From Exophiala sp. HKRS030 (taxonomy: Eukaryota > Ascomycota > Eurotiomycetes > Chaetothyriales > Herpotrichiellaceae): DNA of 64,000 nucleotides. Every line of letters starts with the position of its first letter. Position 1 is the first letter of the stretch. The position numbers and the translations under genes were made by a program. Shown one piece after another: positions 52,088-63,926 of the stretch. The notes below the pieces were generated by a model that had not been told where the DNA came from, searched no databases, and saw only the letters and a list, made by a program, of their open reading frames with translations. The stretch covers positions 1,984,001 to 2,048,000 of the forward strand of contig JAHWDD010000008.1 of assembly GCA_023897205.1 (NCBI GenBank), in the 5' to 3' direction.

Positions 52088-53017
52088 TCAAAAGCCGTCG
52101 CTCAGGCCATTCATCTTTTCCTTGCTCAAGCGCTCATTGTTGACATCGTGCCACCATTTGTGCGTCTCATCTTGGATATCTTCGTACTTCTCGTCCCACG
52201 GTTTGGGGCTTAGAATGTAGTGGATGTTTTTGACTTGATCGTCCCGCCAGATAGTATCATGTACACCTTTCCATCTTAGGGTTTTGAGAGCATTGTAAAT
52301 GTATGGCAAGCCGACCCATCGGCCATGGAATCTTTCGCCTAGCAAGCTTTGATCTGCAAACTCGTAGCCCGAGGTCAGGCCGCCATCCTTCATGGTTGCC
52401 AGGATCTTGTCGTATGTGCCCTTTGATGGGTTGCAGGCAACAAGCCCACCATTTGGCAGGCCTATGCCAGTGGTGGCGGACGGACCATGAATTTGGGCAT
52501 CATCCGGATCGCCATGTTGACTTGTCAGAGCACAGTTTTCCGGTGTCCAGTCCTTGGGATAGTGTGCCTTCTTTAAAGGATTGCAAGCACATGCAGGACT
52601 CGCTGCATAGACTTTATTACCCTCACCAGCCAAAGCAGGTTCATCCAAGTCAATGTCCATTAATTCGTCCATATTCTTCAACACCATCATGTCGCTGTCC
52701 AGTTGCACCACGCGATCATACTCGGTCAGGCTGAAAGGAGTGAGCTTACTCCAGCAGTCATAGAAGCGAGGGTCGTTCGTGTATTCTTTAGGGACAGATG
52801 GGAGGAGGTAAGGGATTTCTTTCGCCAGGATTCCACGGCTCTTCAGGGCTTGCAGGCCTTCGGCAGGAAAGGTATCCGTATACAGCGCGACAAGCGGATA
52901 TTTCGACTCGGCCTTTCTCAGGGAATAGTCTAGAGTGAGGAGGCCGGAGAGATATTTCGTGTTGGTAATGAGGGTGGTCCAGACCTTCTTTGGAGCGTCG
53001 ACATCGCTGCTCGCCAT
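52088..53017 (-). CDS. Glycosyltransferase family 8 (glycogenin/galactinol-synthase-like)
   Basis: Transfers a sugar from a UDP-sugar donor; acceptor unknown. Single exon of 309 residues from ATG at 53017; a longer reading to 53047 would need a GTG start. Family motifs are VWTTLITNTKYLSGLLTLDYSL at the nucleotide-binding start (residues ~10-30), YDRVVQLDSDMMVLKNMDEL with the metal-binding DxD, NGGLVACNPS, and FADQSLLGERFHGRWVGLPYIYN near residue 215-240. There is no signal peptide or membrane anchor, so it is probably cytosolic. It resembles the GT8 enzymes that many ascomycetes annotate as galactinol synthase or glycogenin-like. It lacks the long C-terminal glycogen-synthase-binding tail of true glycogenin. 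The frame is intact. Confidence 0.88.
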   Translation of the reverse strand: MASSDVDAPKKVWTTLITNTKYLSGLLTLDYSLRKAESKYPLVALYTDTFPAEGLQALKSRGILAKEIPYLLPSVPKEYTNDPRFYDCWSKLTPFSLTEYDRVVQLDSDMMVLKNMDELMDIDLDEPALAGEGNKVYAASPACACNPLKKAHYPKDWTPENCALTSQHGDPDDAQIHGPSATTGIGLPNGGLVACNPSKGTYDKILATMKDGGLTSGYEFADQSLLGERFHGRWVGLPYIYNALKTLRWKGVHDTIWRDDQVKNIHYILSPKPWDEKYEDIQDETHKWWHDVNNERLSKEKMNGLSDGF

Positions 53018-53602
53018 CGCTGCGTTGCTGATTTTGTCTTTTCCCACGATATGACTTGAACTTGATTGTAAACTCTCTTCCTGAACGAATGTAGGACCAG
53101 TGATAGTTTTAAGGAGAGTGTGCGAGGAGTCTCACCTTGTGCATTTTCTAAATTGTTTAAAGAACAAGTTAATTTCTCCTGTTTGGTGGGATTAGCAATT
53201 GTTAAGCAGGTACCATTGCTTTCGGCACGTTGCGAGGTACTCCATAACCTTTTCTTGGGTGCCCCTCTACTTGCGATTAAATCGAGTAATCGTCCCGAAA
53301 GACAATCGTTGCTTCAGGCCAGCAGCGACTCATGCACGTCATTATTGGTAGCGGGGAGGCTAGGTCAAGCCCGATCTGGACATGAAATGCGCCAGAGCAC
53401 GCCGGTAGACCGCGCATCGCCCGTCGCCAGAAATTTGTGTGCAGGTGAATATAGCTTGAGATTCACACATCTTACATGCCTGCGACTTCAGCTGTCGATC
53501 TTTCCGATACGTGCCAACGGCGTCGCTTCGCCCTGATGACTGCGCAGCGGTCAAGAAATTCGAGACGGTAACCTGCCGAGTGAGGCTGTAGGGAAAACGA
53601 TC
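53018..53602. other. Divergent promoter region between the GT8 and carrier genes
   Basis: No gene is supported in these 585 bases; they should hold both promoters. Confidence 0.65.
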
Positions 53603-54681
53603 ATGTCAGCCGCCCCGAAGATGTACGTTCAAGTTCCTCTGCCTTGATAAAGACGAAAGCCTAACATGTTTCATAGTCCTGGAGAAGGCCTCAGTGTGGC
53701 TGCAACAGCATCTTCACCTGGAGATGTTCGCCTATTAAAAGAGCAGCCAACAAAAAAGAGATCGGTCGCAAGTAACTACAAGGGTTTTGTCGCAGGCGTC
53801 TTCTCCGGCATCGCCAAATTATCCGTCGGCCACCCTTCGATACGATCAAGGTGCGATTACAGACAACCGAAAGATCACAATTCAAGGGACCATGGGACTG
53901 TTTACTGCAAACAGTGAGAAAAGAAGGCCCAGCTGGCCTCTACAAGGGAGCCACACCCCCATTGTTGGGATGGATGGCAATGGATTCCGTGATGCTGGGG
54001 AGCTTGACTCTCTACAGACGCTTACTTCATGAGAATCTTTTTACGAACCCAGCATTCAGACCTGGGAAGACGGTCGCGGACCTTGCGGACGAGAAGCTAC
54101 CCTCCTTTGGCCACGGCATCGCTGGAATAATGGCAGGATCCACCGTTTCATTTATCGCAGCACCGGTAGAGCATATCAAAGCAAGACTACAAATTCAGTA
54201 TGCAGCTAACAAAGCCGATCGGTTGTACCGCGGACCCATTGATTGCAGCAAGAAGATCTTCAGGCATCACGGGATTCGAGGCTTGTACCACGGCTTGTTT
54301 GCAACATTGATCTTCCGCTCGTTTTTCTTTTTCTGGTGGGGAAGTTACGATGTTTTTTCCAAGGTATTCAAAGAACATACTTCACTCTCTACGCCGGCGA
54401 TCAATTTCTGGGCTGGTGGACTTTCAGCCCAGGTCTTCTGGCTTACTTCATACCCGTCAGACGTGGTTAAGCAGAAGATAATGACAGACCCTCTCGGAGG
54501 TGGATTGAATGACGGTACACGACGATTCAGACATTGGAAGGATGCCGCCACGACGGTATACAAGGAGGCTGGATGGAAAGGCTACTGGAGAGGTTTCGTG
54601 CCGTGCTTTTTACGAGCGTTTCCTGCAAACGCGATGGCGCTCGTGGCGTTTGAGGCAGTCATGCGTTCGCTTCCGGACTGA
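53603..54681 (+). CDS. Mitochondrial carrier (SLC25 family), with one frameshift
   Basis: Six-helix transporter of the inner mitochondrial membrane; substrate not readable. Exon 1 is 53603-53622 and exon 2 is 53677-54681, about 341 residues. The 54-base intron has a CTAAC branch site. Three repeats are visible. Repeat 1 begins NYKGFVAGVFSGIAKLSVGHP, repeat 2 has GIAGIMAGSTVSFIAAPVEHIKARLQ, and repeat 3 has FWAGGLSAQVFWLTSYPSDVVKQKIM. The P-x-D/E-x-x-K/R signatures of repeats 2 and 3 are intact (PVEHIK, PSDVVK). In repeat 1 the signature is broken after GHP. The frame continues as SIRSRCD and stops, while the next frame carries DTIKVRLQTTE. One missing base in CCCTT at 53833-53837 accounts for it and restores the signature. 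The overall type is closest to carnitine/amino-acid-type carriers (YMC/CRC/ORT group); this is inference. Confidence 0.87.
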
Positions 54682-55117
54682 TGATGTTTGTTTGCTAGAT
54701 TGCATACAGCCTGGCGTTGGAGGTTTTCTGAAACCGGCCACTATTATGTGCAAATGTAAGATAAAAAAGACTGCACGACTTTAGATCCAATATTTCAGCT
54801 CTTATAACTACCGAGAATGATGTACGATACACCTACTCACAACTACAAGCATGGACAACACTATACAATCAAGACGGTATTTACCTACCTATATTAGCCC
54901 ATCGTCGTCTCGCAGCGGTAGTGCAAAGGCGTTAATGGAGACTCGGTCGTGGCGAAACGTGCTTCACTCTTCTCGCCGTGCAGCCTCGCGTGATGCCAAG
55001 AAATGCCAAGCATCTCGTACAATTCTTCGGGAAGGGTTTCCCAAGGTTCAAGCCTTTGGACGAATGTCCATGGAAGCAACAAGCAAGTATGGTCACTAGT
55101 CACAAGTGACAATTACA
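54682..55117. other. Short intergenic region
   Basis: 436 bases between two co-directional genes; nothing recognised apart from the expected terminator and promoter. Confidence 0.6.
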
Positions 55118-55942
55118 ATGGTCATGACTCTATCAAGCAGCAATGAGCCTGCAAAGGCTAGTCTGCACTCATTGAGAAATGCAGATGGTTCAGTGACTTA
55201 TACGGCGCCTGGAAACACCCACAAGATCATAGCAGGTGTCAATTATCCAGTCGAAGTGCCTTACCGAAGTGATGAAATCCCTGAATCTACGTTCATTGAG
55301 ATCAATTTGCGGCCGCATAACGGGATAGGGATGGTCAAAGAGCGACATGTCGAGGATCTCATCAGACGCACACTCCGAACCATTGTCCTTGGTGAGAACA
55401 CTCCACGGACCATGTTACAAATCACACTCCAAGTCGTTGGTGTCGAGAGCGATGAGAGTCTCCCAGGAGGAATCAAGGAGGGCGGACAAGGAGAATCATA
55501 TCTCGCTGTGCTGACATCTGCCATCAACGCCAGTGTCCTCGGATGCATCGACGCGGGAGTGCAAATGAGATCACTTGCCGGAGCAGCATTGGTGGGCATC
55601 GACGTGGATGGTCAAGTGGTTCCTGATCCCAATGTTGTGCAGAGGAAGAGATGTGCCAGTCTTCATGTTTTCACATTTACGGGTGATGGGAAAATTGTGC
55701 TGATGGAAAGCGAGGGACGATTTCACATGTCGGACTGGAAGAAAGCAGCGGTAGCGGCTAGATCGGCGGTTCTGGGACAAACCAGCATTGGCCAACCAAC
55801 AAGTGTCAACAAACAAAACGGTGACGTTGCCATGTCGGGAAGTGATAAAACAACTGGAAACTCGGCTATCTCCATCACGGAGCTTATGAGGAAAGCTTTG
55901 GAAGAGAGGGTGATTAAGGATGAAAAATGGCGACAGGATTGA
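55118..55942 (+). CDS. RRP46: RNA exosome subunit Rrp46 (RNase PH-like)
   Basis: Part of the six-subunit RNase PH ring of the exosome, which processes and degrades RNA in nucleus and cytoplasm. Single exon. ATG at 55118 (or the second ATG at 55124) gives 274 residues; the frame farther left opens only with GTG. The RNase PH fold is seen in LRNADGSVTYTAPGNTHKIIAG at the start, then VEVPYRSDEIPESTFIEINLRP, VEDLIRRTLRTIVLGENTPRTMLQITLQVV and AINASVLGCIDAGVQMRSLAGAALVGI (each quoted here as a landmark for the fold). As in other eukaryotic Rrp46 proteins, bacterial catalytic residues are not conserved, so its role is structural. A C-terminal extension of about 50 polar residues follows. The frame is intact. 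Confidence 0.88.
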   Translation: MVMTLSSSNEPAKASLHSLRNADGSVTYTAPGNTHKIIAGVNYPVEVPYRSDEIPESTFIEINLRPHNGIGMVKERHVEDLIRRTLRTIVLGENTPRTMLQITLQVVGVESDESLPGGIKEGGQGESYLAVLTSAINASVLGCIDAGVQMRSLAGAALVGIDVDGQVVPDPNVVQRKRCASLHVFTFTGDGKIVLMESEGRFHMSDWKKAAVAARSAVLGQTSIGQPTSVNKQNGDVAMSGSDKTTGNSAISITELMRKALEERVIKDEKWRQD

Positions 55943-57065
55943 ACATGTTACAGTTTCGTCTGAGAATGCCCAAGGATACGATGAGACACATCCACAATCA
56001 CAAAGTGGTAGGTTGTCAGTCTCCGCTCGAGGGCTAGGGGCAAGTTTGGGGCGGCGCTGGGCGGCGATAAGAGCTGTTTGTGGTGCAACCCGGGCGGGTT
56101 AGCTTGGGTTTTCTAACGCTGGATTTACCCGTTTCCACCCCACGTGCCATCACCCATCCGCCGAAATAGCATGGTCGGAACTTGTTGCCTGGAAGAGAGG
56201 ACTATCCAAAAATGCAGCAGGGCACCTAGCAGGTTCCAGGCGACAAATATAAACCCACAAGCTTGCGAAGCACGTAAGCGATACGTCTGCTAATGGGTCT
56301 GGGGCCTGGGGGCTGTCTGCTTCTACCTCGACTCCTGGAGCCGACCTTCTCCTGTTCCTGAACTTCAGACTCCTGGGTCGTCATCCACTCCTGTGTTGAG
56401 AATGAGTGACATTATTAGCACTCAAGGAGGCCATCCTTGACCAAGTACCAGAGGATAAATACCAGTCTCGGCCACTTTTCCAAAGGTCTCAGGGTCCGTG
56501 CAAAGCATTCTTTCATTCTAAGCCAAATCACTCGGGAGATAAGAGGCAGCAGGCTGCTTGGGAAAATTTTCAGCACACCATTCTTTTGTTGATTTTCTGC
56601 GTTGTGCTATTCATTACATACGTTTGTGAGGGGATAGATCGTTCAACGACCAACGCCCAAAGACAAACCGATTACTATCCCTATCTTTCGGGCATCCAGC
56701 ATTAATTCCGGACCAAAAGCTCACCCGGTGCTCACTGTGCGGTACCTAACTCCGGACCTGTCAGCACCTAGACGTCATACCTATTTCACCCCTGTCCTAT
56801 TCCTTTTCCTGGGTGCCTGGTGCCCCTCGGCTAGCCTTTCGGTCTCTGTTTAGTCAACCCTCCACACCAAATCCATCACGCGCGGGTACGAGCAGCCTAC
56901 TCAGCAGCCTAACAGCCTAGCAGGGCACTGAACTCAAAGCTACTCTCGACCCTCGGCATCAACCCGTTGACAGTCCCCGAACCGCCCTGTGAAAGGCGCC
57001 CCTATTGGCTCCAGTCAGACTTTGCACAATTCTCCCCCAACTCCATTTTCATCCCCAACCCCAAA
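55943..57065. other. 1.1 kb intergenic region, promoter of the NAD kinase gene
   Basis: No gene is supported. A TATA-like AAATATAAA occurs near 56246, about 820 bases before the NAD kinase start, too far to be its core promoter. Pyrimidine-rich leader sequence precedes the ATG. Confidence 0.55.
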
Positions 57066-59014
57066 ATGTTCACAAGTCACGCCGAGTCCATCACCACTAC
57101 TACGTCCTCACCCACTACCTCCGAGGCCACGGATTCTACGACCTTCTCTCCTCCGACTCCTGCCCTTGATAATCTTGGGTCCACGCTCCCTAATGGCATG
57201 GCCAACCTGAATTCCAAGGCCTCTGTGGGAGACTCCATACTGCGGCAGTATGCTCAAACCCTAGACCCTTCTCATGCTGGCGACGACGCCCATTCTTCAT
57301 ATGCTTTCTCACAACCTTGGGCCGATACGGGAAATGACGCTGCACGCAATCCTCCTACCAACCCTGTGAACGGCTCCCCGACTATCGCTTTGAAGTCGTA
57401 CACTGCGCATCACCCTTTTGTTCCCGTACCTAAGCCTCTATCGTTACCAAAACCATATTTAAAACACCACAAGGGTGCCAGATCAACAGATATCCCAAGA
57501 CAAACAATTATGAAAGCGCTGGCCTCTAGGCGACCAAGCAACGGTGCTACAACTGCCCCATGGGTTCAGCCTTTGGTAAAGGGATGGTGATGGATTCCGC
57601 GTCGGATGCAGTCAATGGTTCGTCACCATCAGTGTGTCAGACGGCCACGTTTAGTCGGCCAAGTGCTACTTCGTTATACTCTCCTACGTCGACCAGTTTC
57701 CTGAGATCGCCTTGTTTTTTCCATCAACGGTTTGAAGGCTTGGTGGACATTCAAAAAGTCTTGGAGGAAATCTCAGAAGATGATTTCTCGCATTCCCGCC
57801 TCATGCAGACGGCAACAGGTGTACGTGAAGTATCCAAGCAGTTGCAGCGAAGACCACTGAAACGTGCGGTGCGCAACATTATGATCGTGACAAAAGCCCG
57901 CGACAACAGTTTGGTTCATTTGACACGCGAATTGGCTGAATGGCTTCTCTCTACTCCACGATATGGGAACGATCTCGGGGTTAATGTCTACGTCGACGCC
58001 AAACTCAAGCACTCCAAAAGATTCGATGCTGCTGAGTTGGTGAAAAAAGAACCCCGGTTCCAGAAAATGCTCAAATACTGGACTCCAGATTTGTGCTGGT
58101 CGTCACCAGAGAAGTTTGATCTTGTCCTGACTCTTGGTGGTGATGGCACAGTGTTGTTTACATCGTGGCTATTTCAGAGAGTTGTTCCTCCAGTTCTATC
58201 CTTTTCTTTGGGCAGTCTTGGATTCCTTACCAATTTCGAATTCGATAAATATAAAGCCCACCTGGACAATGTCATGGGTGATGCTGGTATGCGCGTCAAT
58301 CTGCGCATGCGATTCACTTGCACCGTATGGAGAGCAGACACCTCACCTGGTGCTGCAAAGGGTGCTGTGGAGGAAGGCGAACAGTTCGAAGTATTGAACG
58401 AGTTGGTGATTGACCGCGGCCCATCGGCCTACGTCTCGAACCTAGAGCTCTACGGTGATGATGAGCTCCTTACCATCGTTCAGGCAGATGGGTGCATCTT
58501 CTCCACCCCGACGGGCTCCACTGCGTATTCTCTGTCGGCTGGTGGCTCGTTGATTCACCCTTCAATTCCTGCCATCCTATTGACACCTATCTGTCCACAT
58601 ACTCTATCCTTCCGTCCAATGGTTCTCTCGGACACACTGGCTTTACGGATTGCCGTGCCTCAAAAATCTCGTTCTTCTGCTTATTGCTCCTTTGATGGCA
58701 AAGGACGTATCGAGCTGAAACAGGGAGACTATGTGACTTTGGAGGCTTCGCAGTATCCTTTCCCCACTGTCATGACCGGAACTAATGAATGGGTCGAAAG
58801 CGTGCAAAGAGCACTACGATGGAACGTGAGGGGTGCTGTACAGAAAGGCTGGGATGAGGGTGAAGAAGACGGTGAACCTAATGAGGACAAATGGGACATC
58901 GATATCGACTCGAGTCCCACAGGCGGTACAGACAGCGGCATTGGGCCGAGTGAGGATGGCGACCATGGAGCCGCCAGCCCTATGAGACGACAGATGAGTC
59001 TCTTGAACATGTGA
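57066..59014 (+). CDS. NAD(H) kinase (Utr1/Yef1 type)
   Basis: Phosphorylates NAD+ (and possibly NADH) with ATP to make NADP(H). Exons are 57066-57575 and 57641-59014, giving 627 residues. The 65-base intron has gtaaag/gtcag ends and no obvious branch site. The first ~190 residues are a Ser/Thr/Pro-rich, probably disordered leader, longer than in yeast. The kinase core starts at LVDIQKVLEEISEDDF, then RNIMIVTKARDNSLVHLT, the diagnostic LGGDGTVLF, FSLGSLGFLTNF, NELVIDRGPSAYVSNLELY and TPTGSTAYSLSAGGSLIHP. An acidic tail follows (DEGEEDGEPNEDKWDIDID). ATG 57066 is chosen because the frame before it has only a TTG. No mitochondrial presequence is seen, so the cytosolic form is likely. The frame is intact if the intron is accepted. 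Confidence 0.93.
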
Positions 59015-59633
59015 ACATACTCGCACATACCGAGCTATGTTTGATTCCTTAGATTGAGATAGCCTTGTGATGACTTCATGGCTGGAGTTTTGGGATGCCT
59101 CGAGCGACATGTCTAGCGAGTCGCCGGCATTTTTCTATCAATAGAATTCTTTCTTGGTCGTTCTTCACGACGTCCGGCTTTTCAGTCTTTGCATTCAGTC
59201 TTGCTCATTCGATCCACCTGTACTGTCAAGTCTTTATAAAGTCGTCGCGGAAAGCCGGTGACTGCTAGAACGAGGTCCGAGGCGAGATTGTTGAAGTGCC
59301 ATGTTATTGCCAGACCCAGGCCTCATTCTGTTCTTCTTTGACTTTCTTAGGGTGAAGAATCTTCTTCACAATCCTCAACCCCGACCGAGCGTGTCTTTGG
59401 GGTGGAGTTCAATTTTTCTGCCACATGCTTGCACAGTCAAGCACTGAGAAAAGATATGAAAGATCCAGGAGATATTTCGCAGGCTGCCACTCTTGGGGCA
59501 ATATCAGTACACAACTCCAGAGTCGAGAATTGCGAAGGTCGAAGTGTAGGGTTGCTCCTCCCTGACTAAGTGCGCTTCTAGTGAAAATGCCCATGTCTAT
59601 CTGACCGAAATCTCGACATCCATTGCCCAAGCA
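59015..59633. other. Intergenic region
   Basis: Nothing is supported. The frame of the next gene stays open back to a TAG near 59546 without another ATG, so an upstream exon for that gene cannot be excluded. Confidence 0.5.
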
Positions 59634-61333
59634 ATGTGCGATCCGTGTCCAGGCAAGCCATGTGCTGACTTTGACTCACAGAATCCTGATGCCTATGGCA
59701 ATGCCGGCACAGATAGCGATATCGCGCCTTCGACCTACGGCTTACGCCGCTCACGCAAGAACATAGCAGACTTTGTGGGAAGTTCTCTAACGCCAACAAA
59801 GAGGAGGGACGGTGAATCTTGTCCTTCTGTTTCTCAACGGATCTCAAATTCTGAGGCCTGTCCATCGTCAACTCCAGGCGTCCAAGCTGGAAAAGAATCC
59901 TTTACGAACACCCTCCCGGTATCAAGTGCATCTCCCAGTCATATCTACGTCAATGAACCTCGTCAGCGAGCTTGTCCCCTCGCACGACCTAAACTGATGC
60001 ATGCCACGACTGAAAGCTAGAAGCTTTCACCTGGCAGCGATGGCGGCGCACTGCTTGACTCCGCTGCGTCTCCTTCCCACTCGTTCTATCATACGCACGG
60101 CCTCAAGCACACCAGGTCCTCTCGTCTTCATGCACTACGGAGTGTGGCTTCACTCTCAGCAGCTTCAGCCGCGCCACATACTCGACAGCACTTCCATCAA
60201 CGGTCTTCACCTACCAAATCTAGGAGATCGGCTCGTCTGGGGCCGGGGGTGGTCAAAGACATCCTGTACGCCCTAGCCCACTGTCAACCGACGTGTTCCC
60301 CAACGCGTAGTGCAAAAAGTGTTTCTTTGATTGGGTCTGGTGCACATAAGTTCCCGTCCACGCCCTCGAATACAGCCGCCGGCAGACATTGTACAAGCCA
60401 GAGATCGACCGGCCAACGCGTTGTCGCGGCCACAGATACAGGGTCCCCCGTGTCCTAGGACCTACATCGTGGAAGAACAAATCGACACAGCGTCTACATA
60501 TTCAGAAGTCGTTGAGTCATTTGCAAGATTCTCCTCCCAGGCTGAAGAATGGTGCTCTGGCAGGCGATGCAATATCGAATGGTTATCACAATCGTGAAAT
60601 AGCAGATGGCTCGGTTCTGGAAGGCGGGAGCGATCTCGTTCGGGAGTCAATTGCAACAGCTTCCCAAAAGACTTCTCTACAACCGCAATTGCGGCGAATC
60701 GGGGCGAAAGAGCTTCTCAGACCTATTCGCCCTTTTGATGATCTAACAGAGCATGAGCAACGGGAGCGAGAAGCGACACTCGTGGAAAAAGACGTTCGAA
60801 TGACAGCAGGGATGAATGCCATAGCCGAAGAAGAAATCCCACGTGGAGCTAGAGATAACGAACGACCGGGAGAAGAGGTTGTTGAGGAAGAGGCCATCAT
60901 TGACCATGCTGATGATCCAGATATCGAAGACAATCCAGCGGATATCGAGGCCAATATGTGGGAGACTCTAGGAGCTCACGAAGAAGCCGACGAATTTCAT
61001 GGACCAAACAGGATAGAACAAATCATCGGTGAATTGGCAGCAGAAGAGGCTCGGGAAGCCCACATGTGGTTGGATGACTTAAGCACCACAATCGACAACT
61101 TGGATTCGATAGCAGGTCCGTTTACTCGAGGTCGTGACGCTGCCATAGTGGCCAGAGCTGCTATCGTGCATGTCCGAGGTGAGGTGAATCGGATCACGCA
61201 GAGTGCTACCAGAACCATACAACAACTACAGAACGAAGCGTACCGCCTCAACGATCGTATTGTCCTATTGGATGCTTTAGTAAGAGTATTGCGGAGTGAA
61301 CTACAGCGGCGTGCTGATGTGGACGTGACCTGA
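59634..61333 (+). CDS. Protein of unknown function: Ser/Arg-rich head, acidic middle, helical C-terminus, with one frameshift
   Basis: ATG at 59634. I read exon 1 as 59634-59918 and exon 2 as 60021-61333. The 102-base intron (gtatca donor, gctag acceptor) removes an in-frame TAG; a shorter donor at 59949 (gtcaat) would also keep the frame. After GSPVS at 60458 the frame stops, while the adjacent frame continues open to 61333. One missing base in the C run at 60445-60449 joins them, giving about 532 residues. The head is Ser/Arg-rich (STYGLRRSRKNIADF, SPTKSRRSARLGPG). The middle has acidic clusters (EEVVEEEAIIDHADDPDIEDN), and the last 110 residues are alpha-helical and could form a coiled coil (RTIQQLQNEAYRLNDRIVLL). 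No family is recognised. A nuclear, phosphorylated protein would fit this composition; that is a guess. Confidence 0.6.
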
Positions 61334-61979
61334 AACGGAGCTACACTCGTCCGGTGCTCGTCAACTTCTTCTGAGTATCCTGCTTGATCTTGGAGCCCTT
61401 TGATGGCTGAGCAAACCTAGCCTCGACCTTTGGTGTCCTTGGAGATCGCTTGATGATGGATAAAAAGCAATTGGAGGCTTTCATCTGCCGGAGCTGGCTA
61501 GTGAGATTCGATGAACAATTGGGTGAGCAGAGCGATAGAGGCATACATAGAAAGCTTAAGTCCAGATGACTTCAAGGCTGATGAACGTTTCGAAACTTGG
61601 ACTTCGAGAGTGAAAGAGATGATAAATGTTGCAACATTCCCTTGAGTCTTGTAGTGACAGTTGTTCATGCTCTCATACGTGACGCAGTAGGCTTTAGGGC
61701 ACACCTTATTGCGCACGTCATCCGCACTTCATACAGCATCCTTGACGGCGACATGAACTCTTGTATAACATGCACAAGGAGAGGTAAAATCTGTTTCGCA
61801 GCCTTGCGCCTTGTCATGAAATCTGTCTTTACAAATTCTTTTAAATGCCAAGCCTTCCCAAATGCGGCGGCGCATGTCAAGTCGCCTGAGTTCATAAGTT
61901 TTGCCCGCCGACGAATTCCTTACACTTTACCACATCATTTCATCGATTGCATACCCGTCATAGTATTCAAGACGACATC
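61334..61979. other. Intergenic region, promoter of FAL1
   Basis: No gene is supported; open frames at 61341-61895 have no recognisable content. Confidence 0.6.
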
Positions 61980-63278
61980 ATGGCTGAAGGCATTGATAGA
62001 GATGCGGAAGGTGTGTCCGAAGCCATACTCACAATGACATTCCACTGACCAAAACCGCAGGCCGCATGGAATTCACGACTTCGAAAGAAGTGACGGTTGC
62101 GCCAACCTTTGAGGACATGCATCTGAAGGAAAATCTTCTTCGCGGAATATATGCCTATGGTTACGAATCTCCGTCCGCCGTACAGTCCCGTGCCATTGTG
62201 CAAATATGTAGAGGAAGTGATACTATTGCCCAAGCGCAATCAGGCACAGGCAAGACTGCCACTTTTTCTATCAGTATCCTACAAGTCATTGAGACTTCTG
62301 TGCGAGAAACACAAGGTATGACGACCTTTTGGTGAGAGAGAGAACTTGTCTAACGGAGTTTCAGCCCTCGTCCTATCCCCTACACGCGAACTTGCGACAC
62401 AGATCCAGAGCGTCATAATGGCTCTTGGTGATTATATGAATGTTCAATGTCACGCCTGTATCGGTGGCACGAATGTGGGAGAGGATATCCGCAAGCTCGA
62501 ATATGGCCAACACGTTGTATCAGGCACTCCAGGTAGAGTGGCTGACATGATCCGTCGCCGAAATCTTCGCACTCGTCATATCAAGATGCTCGTGTTGGAC
62601 GAGGCGGATGAGCTGCTCAACCGAGGATTCAGAGAACAAATTTACGACGTTTACCGCTATCTACCACCAGCCACACAAGTAGTCGTCGTTTCCGCTACCT
62701 TGCCATACGATGTCCTCGACATGACCACCAAATTTATGACCGATCCGGTTCGAATTCTCGTCAAGCGTGATGAGCTTACCCTTGAAGGCCTCAAACAGTA
62801 TTTCATCGCTGTTGAGAAAGAAGACTGGAAGTTCGATACACTTTGCGATCTATACGATACCCTCACTATCACACAAGCAGTCATTTTCTGCAATACTCGC
62901 CGCAAGGTGGATTGGCTAACAGATAAAATGCGGGAGGCAAACTTCACAGTCAGCAGCATGCACGGAGAAATGCCACAGAAAGAACGAGACAGCATTATGT
63001 CAGACTTCAGACAAGGCAACAGCCGTGTTTTGATCAGTACCGACGTTTGGGCGAGAGGCATTGATGTTCAACAAGTCAGCTTGGTGATCAACTATGATTT
63101 ACCATCCAACCGAGAGAACTATATCCATCGCATCGGTAGAAGTGGTCGCTTCGGCCGCAAAGGTGTCGCCATCAACTTTGTCACCAGCGACGACGTAAGA
63201 ATCCTCCGCGACATTGAACTTTACTACTCGACCCAAATTGACGAGATGCCCATGAATGTCGCCGATCTTCTCACTTAA
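61980..63278 (+). CDS. FAL1: ATP-dependent RNA helicase Fal1 (eIF4A-III)
   Basis: DEAD-box helicase; yeast Fal1 acts in 18S rRNA maturation, and in filamentous fungi and animals the orthologue is eIF4A-III of the exon junction complex. Exons are 61980-62010, 62061-62315 and 62365-63278, giving 399 residues, the usual Fal1 length. The introns are 50 and 49 bases. The first exon codes only for [10 protein letters not shown] plus one base. Motifs in order: Q-motif region [24 protein letters not shown], Ia PTRELATQ, Ib TPGR, II DEAD in [47 protein letters not shown] and [15 protein letters not shown]. All are intact. The start is supported by the match of the spliced first exon to the family's short acidic N-terminus. 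Confidence 0.96.
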
Positions 63279-63926
63279 ACACCAGGAGGGGTCAGTCATT
63301 AGCACTGTTTGGAGGTCTAGTGTTTCACAAACAAACGCTAGAGCTCGGCGTCGGAGGCGCATCTGGAACTGTCACAAAACTCGTGCAATTTCTTTAGGTC
63401 CACGGGCATGTTTTCAACGGTAACACAAAATTAATAACGCGAAACGCCCCTACAAGTCCGTTGCATTAGGCAAAACTTGCTTATCTGTTTTCCCGATCTG
63501 GGATACATCATCATCGGTCTACGCTCCTGCTTGAAGCACCGATGAACGATCGCTACTTTCGGCCTTTTTGGCGTTCTAAGATTGACATCTATGCTGAATT
63601 TGTCAAGAATCAACAAGTACTCTCAGGGTCTGAAATGGAAATTGTTTCACGGATGGAAATGGGCTGTACTAGTCTAGGTCAGTGGGTTGCAAAGCTGTGT
63701 TGAATATGCTCGAAGTACTAACATCGGTCAGATTGTCACACATGAAAAACACGGTCTTTGAACCAAACTTCATCACGCTCATCTCATTGATTTTGCCCTT
63801 GTCAACTTGTCAAAGGTATTTTCAGTCTCCCCAGACCTCGCGACGGTTTACACAATGCGTTGACTCCTTCAAACGTCAACGTCAAAGGTTGCAAAATAAT
63901 CTCTCTTGGCAGCATCAAACTCCTTT
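63279..63926. other. Downstream of FAL1; no supported gene
   Basis: 3' region of FAL1 followed by sequence without a recognisable gene. Confidence 0.55.

Noticed and set aside
52088..53047. Start of the GT8 gene at 53047
   Set aside because: That position is GTG; the first ATG in frame is 53017 and gives a normal family N-terminus.
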